Assembly (NCBI RefSeq): GCF_020217005.1
Contig: NZ_JAIWOI010000341.1
Coordinates: forward strand, 1 to 10,000
Reading direction: 5' to 3'
Length of the DNA stretch: 10,000 bases
Source of the DNA: Rheinheimera sp.
GTDB taxonomy: Bacteria > Pseudomonadota > Gammaproteobacteria > Enterobacterales > Alteromonadaceae
Below the pieces are notes generated by a model. It did not search any database and was not told the origin of the DNA. It saw only the letters and a list, made by a program, of their open reading frames with translations. This document shows positions 1-10,000 of this stretch, in pieces; position 1 is the first letter of the stretch; every line of letters starts with the position of its first letter. The position numbers and the translations under genes are program-made.

Positions 1-1424
1 CAGGTAAGCATTACCCAGCGCCTATGGTCGCCGTTGAAACTATCGAAGCTGCAGCCCGCTTAGACCGCGCTGGGGCTGTGGCTTTAGAAAACGCCTCTTT
101 TGCCAAACTGGCAAAAACTACTGCTGCTTCGGCCCAGATTGGTTTATTCCTCAATGACCAGTTGATTAAAGGCAAGGCGAAAAAAGCAGCCAAAACGGCC
201 ACCAAAGACATTAAAAAAGCAGCCGTTTTAGGTGCAGGTATTATGGGTGGCGGCATCGCCTATCAGTCAGCACTCAAAGGTGTGCCTGTGGTGATGAAAG
301 ACATAGCCGAAAAAGCTTTAGAGCTGGGTATGGGTGAAGCCACTAAGTTATTAAACAAGCAAGTTGAACGCAAAAAGTTAGATGCTGTAGGTATGGCCAA
401 AGTGATTGCCAGCATCCAGCCGACTTTGAGCATGGAACCTGTAAAAGCCGTTGATATTGTGGTTGAAGCTGTAGTGGAAAACCCAAAAATTAAAGGTGCA
501 GTACTAAAAGAAGTGGAAGAGCTGGTGGCCGCTGATGCCATTATTACTTCCAATACTTCAACCATCTCCATTGATTCTTTAGCGGCCAACTTAAAAGACC
601 CAAGCCGCTTCTGTGGTATGCATTTCTTTAACCCTGTGCACCAAATGCCATTGGTAGAAGTGATTCGTGGCAAAGACACCAGTGAAGAAACAGTAGCTGC
701 TGTAGTAGCTTACGCAGCCAGAATGGGTAAATCCCCTATTGTGGTCAACGACTGCCCTGGTTTTTATGTCAACCGCGTCTTGTTCCCGTACTTTGCAGGC
801 TTCAGCAAACTGGTTTTAGACGGTGCTGACTTTGCCAAAGTCGACAAAGTGATGGAAAAAACCTTTGGCTGGCCTATGGGCCCGGCTTACTTGCTGGATG
901 TAGTAGGTTTAGATACTGCCTTCCACTGCACAGACGTGATGGCCGCAGGTTTCCCAACTCGCATGGGTAAAGTGGAAAACGACCCTGTCGCGCTGATGTA
1001 TCAGGCACAACGTTTCGGTCAGAAAAACGGTGTGGGTTTCTATGCGTACAGCAAAGATGCCAAAGGCAAGCCGAAAAAAGACTCGGACGCCGCATCCTAT
1101 GACTTGCTGGCTAAAGCTGGAGCTTCAGGTGTGGAATTCGGCGCGGACGACATTATTGCCCGTTGTATGGTACCAATGATTAACGAAGTGATCCGCTGCT
1201 TAGAAGAAGGCATAGTGGCCACAGCAGCTGAAGCTGATATGGGCTTAATTTACGGTTTAGGTTTCCCTCCGTTCCGTGGTGGTCCGTTACGTTACGTCGA
1301 CACCATTGGCTTGGCTAACTTTGTGGCTTTAGCTGACAAATACGCCCACTTAGGTGAAATCTATCAGGTCACAGACAAAACCCGCGCCATGGCAGCTTCT
1401 GGTGCCGTGTTCTACCCGGTTTAA
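1..1424 (+). CDS. fadB: FadB, fatty acid oxidation complex alpha subunit (5' end missing)
   Basis: Multifunctional beta-oxidation enzyme: enoyl-CoA hydratase/isomerase plus L-3-hydroxyacyl-CoA dehydrogenase, forming a cytoplasmic alpha2beta2 complex with FadA. The gene enters from the left edge; the first whole codon is at 3-5 and reads GKHYPAPM, as in the middle of E. coli FadB (about 729 aa), so the ATG at 24 is internal. About 473 residues are visible. Most of the N-terminal crotonase domain lies outside. The NAD-binding Rossmann motif GAGIMG is at 231-248. The dehydrogenase signature HFFNPV starts at 621, with the catalytic His codon at 621-623 and its partner Glu at 657-659, the 12-residue spacing expected for this family. 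The second dehydrogenase domain ([12 protein letters not shown] and onward) is intact. The protein stops at FYPV, about a dozen residues before the E. coli end. Stop codon to fadA start is 15 bases, so the two are one operon. Confidence 0.97.
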   Translation, partial: GKHYPAPMVAVETIEAAARLDRAGAVALENASFAKLAKTTAASAQIGLFLNDQLIKGKAKKAAKTATKDIKKAAVLGAGIMGGGIAYQSALKGVPVVMKDIAEKALELGMGEATKLLNKQVERKKLDAVGMAKVIASIQPTLSMEPVKAVDIVVEAVVENPKIKGAVLKEVEELVAADAIITSNTSTISIDSLAANLKDPSRFCGMHFFNPVHQMPLVEVIRGKDTSEETVAAVVAYAARMGKSPIVVNDCPGFYVNRVLFPYFAGFSKLVLDGADFAKVDKVMEKTFGWPMGPAYLLDVVGLDTAFHCTDVMAAGFPTRMGKVENDPVALMYQAQRFGQKNGVGFYAYSKDAKGKPKKDSDAASYDLLAKAGASGVEFGADDIIARCMVPMINEVIRCLEEGIVATAAEADMGLIYGLGFPPFRGGPLRYVDTIGLANFVALADKYAHLGEIYQVTDKTRAMAASGAVFYPV

Positions 1425-2606
<1,182 letters not shown>

Positions 2607-2633
2607 ATAGTAGCTGTTAGCTATTGAATAACA

Positions 2634-2660
2634 GGGTTGGCCTAGGCCAGCCCTTTTTAT
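2634..2660 (+). terminator. Intrinsic terminator of fadBA
   Basis: A 9-bp inverted repeat, GGGTTGGCC (2634-2642) against GGCCAGCCC (2645-2653) with one G-U pair, is followed at once by TTTTTAT (2654-2660). The innermost two pairs must open to make a loop, leaving about 7 pairs. There is no T-run on the other side, so it acts on the + strand only. It sits 28 bases after the fadA stop and separates fadBA from tusA. Confidence 0.85.
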
Positions 2661-2690
2661 TATATTCAGCCTAAGTTAGCATATGCGCCT

Positions 2691-2706
2691 TTTCTCACGT
2701 GGAACC
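2691..2706. other. Degenerate parS-like palindrome upstream of tusA
   Basis: TTTCTCACGTGGAACC agrees at 13 of 16 positions with TGTTTCACGTGGAACA, the reverse complement of the consensus-matching parS seen in recF. The CACGTG core and the right arm through GGAAC are intact; the mismatches are at positions 2, 4 and 16. It overlaps the likely tusA ribosome-binding region and ends 6 bases before the ATG. It may be a weak ParB site or chance. Confidence 0.35.
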
Positions 2707-2712
2707 TGAACT

Positions 2713-2967
2713 ATGTCAAACCCTGAACAGTTATTTTTAGCAGCCGATCAGCAGCTGGATACCTTAGGTTTACGTTGTCCTGAGCCAGTGATGTTAACCC
2801 GCCTGGCTATTCGGAAAATGACGGCGGGCCAGACTTTATTAATTACAGCAGACGACCCGGCCACCACCCGCGACATTCCGGCTTTCTGCCGTTTTATGGA
2901 ACATGAACTGGTTGCCAGCGATACCAGCGTCGAGCCTTATCGCTATTTAGTAAAAAAGTCCGGCTAA
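2713..2967 (+). CDS. tusA: TusA, sulfur carrier protein for tRNA 2-thiolation
   Basis: Small cytoplasmic sulfur carrier (SirA/YhhP family). It takes persulfide sulfur from the cysteine desulfurase IscS and passes it through TusBCD and TusE to MnmA, for the 2-thio group of wobble uridine in tRNAs for Lys, Glu and Gln. Length is 84 aa (81 in E. coli). The family signature [10 protein letters not shown] is present, with the sulfur-carrying Cys at residue 22 (Cys19 in E. coli). The block [21 protein letters not shown] follows nearly unchanged, and the C-terminal PYRYLVKK matches too. The start at 2713 gives the usual short N-terminal extension; the upstream SD is weak (GTGGA about 9 bases before). 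It has its own transcription unit, lying between the fadBA terminator and a convergent protease gene. No promoter could be called firmly in the roughly 50 bases available. Confidence 0.96.
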   Translation: MSNPEQLFLAADQQLDTLGLRCPEPVMLTRLAIRKMTAGQTLLITADDPATTRDIPAFCRFMEHELVASDTSVEPYRYLVKKSG

Positions 2968-2974
2968 AACCACA

Positions 2975-3000
2975 GCTAAGGCTTAGCTTTAAGGCTTAAA
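2975..3000. repeat. Paired TAAGGCTTA repeats at the tusA/protease convergence
   Basis: TAAGGCTTA occurs at 2977-2985 and again at 2990-2998, 13 bases apart. Each copy sits in its own small inverted repeat: AGCTAA/TTAGCT around GGC at 2975-2989, and TTTAAG/CTTAAA around one G at 2988-3000. The copies cover the last codons of the protease (LKAKP and stop) and lie just past the tusA stop. The first hairpin is followed by TTTAAGG, so it might be a weak terminator for tusA; the stems are AT-rich and the T-run short. Confidence 0.35.
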
Positions 3001-3848
3001 GACGCACAAATACCCGGCAAGTTTTCAGCTGTCATGCCTTCTGGTAAAAACCCATCTGCAGAGCTTAGTTTTGCTCTTGCTGTATCATCTGCAGCCATCA
3101 CCTGATCAATCCAACTGGCGTGGCTTGATACTCTGGTATACAGCTCTTTGACGCCATATTCGCCGACATCTTTAAACCAGGAGTCGACTCTGGAACTCAC
3201 TCCCAACAGGTAATAGCCATCGTCTTTTTTCAGATAAGCCGGGCCACCGCTGTCGCCGTTGCCTGATACACCTTCCAGCTCCAAAGCCTGTTGATCAGAT
3301 TCAAACACAAAACGCAAATCGGAATTGGTCACTGCAATTACTTTATTCTGCGCCTTACGCAGTACGCCGTTGTTTTCTTTATAGCCTACAGTTTCCCCCG
3401 TTAAGCCATTGCCTGTGCCACCACTGCCAATAAACCAAAGCACCTGATCGCGTTCATCCTGCTGGCGGTACAACCTGGCAGGCTGCACGCTAAGCACGGG
3501 TTTTGCCAGTTTAATCAGCGCCAAATCATTTTGTTCACCCAACTGATAAGAGGGATAACTGTAACGCGCTTGTACTTTTACTAACTCATCTCCCACCTGA
3601 ACAGGTTGGCCCGGATTTAAACAAAACACCGTATGAGCTGCGGTAAGTATCCATTCAGGCGCAATCAAAGTGCCGTGTACACCAATGTTGTAAAAAGTGA
3701 CTAAAGGCGGGAAATCTTCCTTGGAGGCCAGATACTGCTCTGGGGCTCTATCATGACGAATAACAATGGCTGAAGCCGGCATTGCCAGAGTACTGGCCGT
3801 AATCAGCAAACAGCCACTCAACAGTCTTAACTTTTTCCTGTTTTGCAT
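2976..3848 (-). CDS. Secreted trypsin-fold serine protease (S1 family)
   Basis: Predicted exported endopeptidase of the chymotrypsin/trypsin fold, 290 aa; its substrate is unknown. Residues 1-27 form a Sec signal peptide: basic start MQNRKK, hydrophobic core, then MPASA before the predicted cut. The catalytic triad is visible: His72 in LTAAHT, Asp108 in NDLAL, Ser200 in GNGDSGGP, with the oxyanion-hole glycines. Spacing and the closing segment YTRVSSHASWIDQV are typical of S1 peptidases. About 40 residues follow the fold. The mature protein has only two cysteines, Cys76 and Cys281, so at most one disulfide. The position six residues before the catalytic Ser, Asp189 in trypsin, is Val194, so Lys/Arg preference is not expected. 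The SD is GGAAGA at 3852-3857. The gene stands alone, convergent with tusA and upstream-facing away from glyS; its presence here looks lineage-specific. The function within the cell cannot be deduced from its neighbours. Confidence 0.9.
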   Translation of the reverse strand: MQNRKKLRLLSGCLLITASTLAMPASAIVIRHDRAPEQYLASKEDFPPLVTFYNIGVHGTLIAPEWILTAAHTVFCLNPGQPVQVGDELVKVQARYSYPSYQLGEQNDLALIKLAKPVLSVQPARLYRQQDERDQVLWFIGSGGTGNGLTGETVGYKENNGVLRKAQNKVIAVTNSDLRFVFESDQQALELEGVSGNGDSGGPAYLKKDDGYYLLGVSSRVDSWFKDVGEYGVKELYTRVSSHASWIDQVMAADDTARAKLSSADGFLPEGMTAENLPGICASLSLKAKP

Positions 3849-3866
3849 CAGTCTTCCGTTATTTAG

Positions 3867-3895
3867 ATTTTAATAACAATCAGACTGGCACAAAA
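3867..3895 (-). promoter_or_regulatory. Candidate promoter of the serine protease
   Basis: Read on the - strand, TTTTGT (3890-3895) and TAAAAT (3867-3872) are separated by 17 bases and lie about 20 bases before the protease ATG. The -10 box matches sigma-70 consensus at five of six positions; the -35 box is poor. The remaining intergenic stretch up to 3964 shows nothing else I can name. Confidence 0.35.
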
Positions 3896-3964
3896 GCAGT
3901 GCAGACTTAAGCTTTTAAATGTAAGGGGTTATGTGGGTTTATCGCATGAGTACTCTTAGTCGTT

Positions 3965-3989
3965 AAAAAAAGGAGCCGAAGCTCCTTTT
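3965..3989 (-). terminator. Intrinsic terminator of glyQS, UUCG tetraloop
   Basis: On the - strand the stem AAAAGGAGC closes on a TTCG loop with GCTCCTTTT, and the T-run continues to 3965. This is a nine-pair hairpin capped by the very stable C(UUCG)G tetraloop. It begins 24 bases after the glyS stop. The + strand also carries TTTTATTTATAT after the stem, but no + strand gene ends here. Confidence 0.9.
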
Positions 3990-4013
3990 ATTTATATATC
4001 AGCAAGTTAAACA

Positions 4014-6071
4014 TTACTGCAACACAGAAATATCCGCTACGCGCAGGAACAACTCACGGAGTTGCTGTAACAAAGCCTGACGGTTTAAGCGTACTGCAGC
4101 GTCATCAGCATTGACCATGACTTTGTCGAAGAACGGGTCTACTACATCGCGCATAGCGGCCAGATGGCTTAAGCCTTCGGCATAGCTGCTTACAGTGGCC
4201 TGATAGGCTTGTTCAGCCACTATGGCCTTGTGCAGGGCTTGTTCGGCCTCTTCGCTCAGCAGAGCGCTGTTCACGCTGTCAGGAATGGCTTCTGTCACTT
4301 TGGCCAGAATGTTTGCTACCCGCTTATTGGCAGCGGCTAAAGCTAAAGCGGCATCCAGTTTACGGAATTCAGCGACAGCTTTGACACGACGGTCGAAGTC
4401 AGCCGGGTTAGTCGGGCGGCGGGCTAATACAGCCTGGATCACGTCCACACCAAAACCTTCGCCTTCATACCAGGCGCGGAAACGGCCCAGCATAAAGTCC
4501 AGCACTTCCTCAGAGACTGATGCCTGAGTCAGCTTGTCACCAAAGGTGGTTTTGCTGAATTCAATCAGTTCAAGCAGATCCAGAGGTAACTGTTTTTCCA
4601 CCATAATACGCAGTGCACCTATGGCGGCACGGCGTAAAGCGAACGGGTCTTTGTCGCCTTTTGGTGCCTGGCCTATACCAAAGATACCCACCAATGAATC
4701 CATTTTATCGGCGATGGCCACAGCACAAGCTTCGAGCTGGCTTGGCAGGCTGTCACCGGCAAAACGTGGTTTGTATTGCTCGTTCAGCGCCACAGCTACA
4801 GCTTCGGCTTCACCGTCCAGACGGGCATAATGCATACCCATCACGCCCTGCACTTCAGGGAACTCGCCAACCATATTGGTCATTAAGTCGGTTTTAGACA
4901 GTAAGCCAGCGCGTTCGGTATGTTGTACGTCAGCACCAATTTTGCCAGCAATAAAGGCTGCGACTTTGGCGATACGCTCTGATTTCTCCAATAAAGTACC
5001 CAGCTTTTGCTGGAACAAGACAGTGCTTAAAGCTGGCAGGCGATCGACCAGTTTGGTTTTGGCGTCTGTGACAAAAAAGAACTGAGCGTCAGATAAACGT
5101 GGACGCACAACTTTTTCGTTACCAGAGATAATCTGGCTTGGATCTTTGCTCTCAATATTGGCCACAAAGATGAATTTATTCAGCAACTTGCCATTGTTAT
5201 CAACCAGTGGGAAGTACTTCTGGTTGTCTTTCATGGTGGAGATTAACGGCTCAGCAGGAACCTGCAGGAAACGTTCTTCAAAAGAGCCCACCAACACAAC
5301 TGGCCATTCAACCAATGAAGTCACTTCTTCCAGCAAAGCATCATCCATCAGCGCCACGCCGTTTAAGGCTTTGGCCTGAGCTGTCACGTTTTCAGCGATA
5401 ATGGCTTTACGTTTGGCGAAGTCGGCAATGACATAAGACTGTTCCAGCGTGCTTAAGTAGGCATCGGCATTTTTGATTTCTACCAAAGCTGGTGCATGGA
5501 AACGGTGGCCATAACTGACACGACCCGACTCTTTGCCAAGAATAGTAGCAGGCACTACATCGTCACCTAATAACAGGGTGACAGTGTGCACAGGACGGAT
5601 AAATTCGGCCGTTGAATTGCCCCAGCGCATTGGCTTGGCAATGGGCAACTTAGCTAAGGCAGTGCTGATCACAGCTGGTAATAAAGAAGCTGTGCTTTCG
5701 CCTTTAATCAGCGCTTTATGAATTAACCAGGCGCCTTTGTCCGTTTCTAAACGTTCCGCCTGATCTGCGGTAATACCGTTCGACGCGGCCCAGGCTGCAG
5801 CAGCTTTGGTTGGCTGACCATCGGCATCAAAAGCGGCAGCCAAGGCCGGACCACGTTTTTCTACGACTTTATCTTGTTGCTGTAAGGCCAGTTGATTGAC
5901 ACGAACCGCTAAACGGCGTGGCGCTGCATACCAGCTGACATCGGCATGGCTTAAGTTCTGTTTTGCCAGCTCTTCCACAATATTGTCGCTAAAAGCAGTA
6001 GCTAAGGTTTTTAAAGCTTTTGGTGGTAACTCTTCGGTACCAATTTCTACGAAAAAATCTTGCACAGACAT
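4014..6071 (-). CDS. glyS: GlyS, glycyl-tRNA synthetase beta subunit
   Basis: Beta subunit of the bacterial alpha2beta2 glycyl-tRNA synthetase, which charges tRNA-Gly in the cytoplasm. The beta chain provides most tRNA recognition, while the alpha chain holds the active site. Length is 685 aa (689 in E. coli), complete and in one frame. The N-terminus [20 protein letters not shown] is the family hallmark. Other conserved blocks include [33 protein letters not shown], the central [12 protein letters not shown] and [19 protein letters not shown], then [35 protein letters not shown] and [14 protein letters not shown]. The C-terminal anticodon-binding part ends in [15 protein letters not shown], as in E. 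coli. The ATG shares its last base with the glyQ stop (TAATG), with a strong SD inside glyQ, implying translational coupling and balanced subunit synthesis. Confidence 0.98.
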   Translation of the reverse strand: MSVQDFFVEIGTEELPPKALKTLATAFSDNIVEELAKQNLSHADVSWYAAPRRLAVRVNQLALQQQDKVVEKRGPALAAAFDADGQPTKAAAAWAASNGITADQAERLETDKGAWLIHKALIKGESTASLLPAVISTALAKLPIAKPMRWGNSTAEFIRPVHTVTLLLGDDVVPATILGKESGRVSYGHRFHAPALVEIKNADAYLSTLEQSYVIADFAKRKAIIAENVTAQAKALNGVALMDDALLEEVTSLVEWPVVLVGSFEERFLQVPAEPLISTMKDNQKYFPLVDNNGKLLNKFIFVANIESKDPSQIISGNEKVVRPRLSDAQFFFVTDAKTKLVDRLPALSTVLFQQKLGTLLEKSERIAKVAAFIAGKIGADVQHTERAGLLSKTDLMTNMVGEFPEVQGVMGMHYARLDGEAEAVAVALNEQYKPRFAGDSLPSQLEACAVAIADKMDSLVGIFGIGQAPKGDKDPFALRRAAIGALRIMVEKQLPLDLLELIEFSKTTFGDKLTQASVSEEVLDFMLGRFRAWYEGEGFGVDVIQAVLARRPTNPADFDRRVKAVAEFRKLDAALALAAANKRVANILAKVTEAIPDSVNSALLSEEAEQALHKAIVAEQAYQATVSSYAEGLSHLAAMRDVVDPFFDKVMVNADDAAVRLNRQALLQQLRELFLRVADISVLQ

Positions 6072-7003
6072 TATGCCTCCTGCGTTGACTGGTTACGGCG
6101 CTTGCTATCACTACACAGGGGAAAACCTAACTTTTCCCGCGCAGCAAAATAGGCTTCAGCACAAGCTTTGGCCAGGGTGCGCACCCGCAGAATATAACGC
6201 TGGCGCTCGGTCACAGAAATGGCGTGACGGGCATCCAATAAGTTAAAAGCGTGCGAAGCTTTCATTACTTTTTCATAAGCAGGTAAAGCCAAACCTGCTT
6301 CAATCAGCTTCTGGCTTTCCGCTTCGCATTGGTCGAAGTAAGCAAAAAGCGCAGGCACGTCGGCGTATTCAAAATTGTAAGTGGATTGCTCTACTTCGTT
6401 CTGGTGGAATACATCACCATAAGTGACACGGCCTAAAGGTCCATCAGCCCAGACCAGATCATAAATACTGTCCACGCCCTGAATGTACATGGCCAGACGC
6501 TCTAAACCATAAGTAATTTCGCCTGTAACAGGACGGCACTCTAAGCCACCTACTTGCTGGAAATAAGTGAACTGAGTCACTTCCATGCCGTTTAACCACA
6601 CTTCCCAACCCAGGCCCCAGGCGCCCAGTGTTGGCGATTCCCAGTTGTCTTCGACAAAACGGATATCGTGCACTAGGGTATCAATGCCCAGTTCACGTAA
6701 GGAACCTAAATACAGCTCCTGAATATTGGCTGGTGACGGCTTTAAGATCACCTGAAACTGATAGTAGTGCTGCAGACGGTTTGGGTTTTCACCGTAGCGG
6801 CCATCGGTAGGACGGCGGCAGGGCTGCACATAAGCCACGTTGGTCGGCTCCGGGCCTAAAGAACGTAAAAAAGTCATAGGATGGAAAGTACCGGCCCCTA
6901 CTTCCATATCCAGCGGCTGAACAATAACGCAGCCCTGGCGTGCCCAATAATCTTGTAATGCCAGGATCAACCCCTGGAAGGTCTTCATATCGTACTTTTG
7001 CAT
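6071..7003 (-). CDS. glyQ: GlyQ, glycyl-tRNA synthetase alpha subunit
   Basis: Catalytic alpha subunit of the heterotetrameric class II glycyl-tRNA synthetase; it forms glycyl-adenylate from glycine and ATP and pairs with GlyS. Length is 310 aa (303 in E. coli). The class II features are clear: [23 protein letters not shown] (residues 63-85, motif 2 region) and [13 protein letters not shown] (161-173, motif 3 with its Arg). Other conserved stretches are [61 protein letters not shown] and [14 protein letters not shown]. The start at 7003 is preferred to Met6 because MQKYD aligns with MQKFD of E. coli. A short polar tail, RRNQSTQEA, extends past the usual end and carries the glyS SD. The gene has its own upstream region, separated from gyrB by a terminator. 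Confidence 0.98.
   Translation of the reverse strand: MQKYDMKTFQGLILALQDYWARQGCVIVQPLDMEVGAGTFHPMTFLRSLGPEPTNVAYVQPCRRPTDGRYGENPNRLQHYYQFQVILKPSPANIQELYLGSLRELGIDTLVHDIRFVEDNWESPTLGAWGLGWEVWLNGMEVTQFTYFQQVGGLECRPVTGEITYGLERLAMYIQGVDSIYDLVWADGPLGRVTYGDVFHQNEVEQSTYNFEYADVPALFAYFDQCEAESQKLIEAGLALPAYEKVMKASHAFNLLDARHAISVTERQRYILRVRTLAKACAEAYFAAREKLGFPLCSDSKRRNQSTQEA
6076..6081 (-). promoter_or_regulatory. Strong ribosome-binding site of glyS inside glyQ
   Basis: AGGAGG (CCTCCT on the + strand) ends four bases before the glyS ATG-overlapping glyQ stop region and lies within the last glyQ codons (QEA, stop). It fixes the glyS start at 6071 and fits re-initiation by ribosomes finishing glyQ. Confidence 0.85.
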
Positions 7004-7034
7004 TAGCCTGACCTGCTGGTAAAAATGACTGAAA

Positions 7035-7093
7035 AGTATACCTATTTGCGGCGTCGAACTGTAGCGCTAAGCCGCGTTTTTTATGGGTTTTTT
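7035..7093 (-). promoter_or_regulatory. Candidate glyQS promoter with phased A-tracts
   Basis: On the - strand a good -10 box TATACT lies at 7035-7040, about 32 bases before the glyQ ATG. No convincing -35 is found at 16-18 bases (TACAGT at 7058-7063 is the best placed). Further upstream two A6 tracts (7088-7093 and 7077-7082) are spaced 11 bases apart, at roughly -65 to -60 and -54 to -49 from the predicted start. That is where an UP element, bound by the RNA polymerase alpha C-terminal domains, would lie. The assignment is inference. Confidence 0.4.
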
Positions 7094-7104
7094 AAGCTTT
7101 ATTA

Positions 7105-7132
7105 AATTAGAAAGGCCCCTTGTGGGGCCTTT
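7105..7132 (-). terminator. Intrinsic terminator of gyrB
   Basis: The inverted repeat AAAGGCCCC (7111-7119) and GGGGCCTTT (7124-7132) encloses a four-base loop, with a GC-rich six-pair core. On the - strand it begins 21 bases after the gyrB stop and is followed by CTAATTT, a broken T-run. The + strand side also has a T-rich tail (TCTATTTT), but no + strand gene precedes it. It separates recF-gyrB from glyQS. Confidence 0.8.
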
Positions 7133-7153
7133 TCTATTTTCAAGCTACAAAGC

Positions 7154-10000
<2,847 letters not shown>

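Noticed and set aside
24..26. ATG at 24 as the start of fadB
   Set aside because: The frame is open to the window edge and the residues before it (GKHYPAP) match internal FadB sequence, so this Met is internal.
3810..3812. Lipobox (LSGC, Cys13) making the protease a lipoprotein
   Set aside because: The hydrophobic stretch before Cys13 is too short, while a normal signal peptidase I site (ASA) follows a full core at residue 27.
3949..3956. GAGTACTC palindrome upstream of the protease
   Set aside because: A lone 8-base palindrome without flanking symmetry is expected by chance in 10 kb.
4222..5401. Long open frames on the + strand opposite glyS
   Set aside because: They are compositional shadows of glyS; their translations are rich in Ser, Ala and Arg with no recognisable domain and no SD context.
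7004..7034. T-box or other leader riboswitch before glyQ
   Set aside because: The leader from the predicted transcription start to the ATG is only about 25-30 bases, too short for a T-box, and gammaproteobacteria rarely use them.
7048..7082. GCGGC/GCCGC hairpin followed by T6 as a + strand terminator
   Set aside because: The stem has only five pairs with an 18-base loop, and no + strand gene lies upstream; the T6 is better read as an A-tract upstream of glyQ.

Overview
This window looks like ordinary core chromosome from a gammaproteobacterium, close to the replication origin. The GyrB, GlyQ, GlyS, FadB, FadA and TusA proteins resemble the E. coli proteins closely along their length. Gene order (recF-gyrB, then glyQ-glyS, then tusA and fadBA nearby) resembles Alteromonadales-type genomes such as Shewanella or Rheinheimera relatives. 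I infer the taxon from memory of protein and gene-order similarity; genus is not proven. GC content is moderate (near 50% by eye), with no visible change in composition, no insertion sequences, no tRNA or rRNA genes and no CRISPR array.

Layout. Left part (+ strand): the 3' two-thirds of fadB, then complete fadA, form the fatty-acid beta-oxidation operon, closed by a good intrinsic terminator at 2634-2660. tusA (2713-2967, +) follows, for tRNA thiolation. It runs tail to tail, 8 bases apart, into a secreted chymotrypsin-fold serine protease (2976-3848, -), the least conserved gene of the window. Right part (- strand): recF (3' end only) overlaps gyrB by 4 bases. gyrB ends at a strong hairpin. 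A separate unit, glyQ-glyS, then encodes the two subunits of glycyl-tRNA synthetase, with a TAATG overlap and an SD inside glyQ, closed by a C(UUCG)G-loop terminator at 3965-3989. No gap without a gene exceeds 170 bases.

The most interesting signal is not a gene. A 16-bp sequence at 9605-9620 matches the chromosomal ParB-binding site parS (TGTTNCACGTGAAACA) at every defined base. It lies inside the last codons of recF, 24 bases before gyrB. A degenerate copy (13 of 16) sits just upstream of tusA at 2691-2706. These would mark the region as part of the origin-proximal centromere. I found no evidence for a previously undescribed multi-gene system here. The protease has some unusual details: a predicted mature N-terminus that begins exactly with Ile-Val, and no aspartate at the trypsin S1 position.
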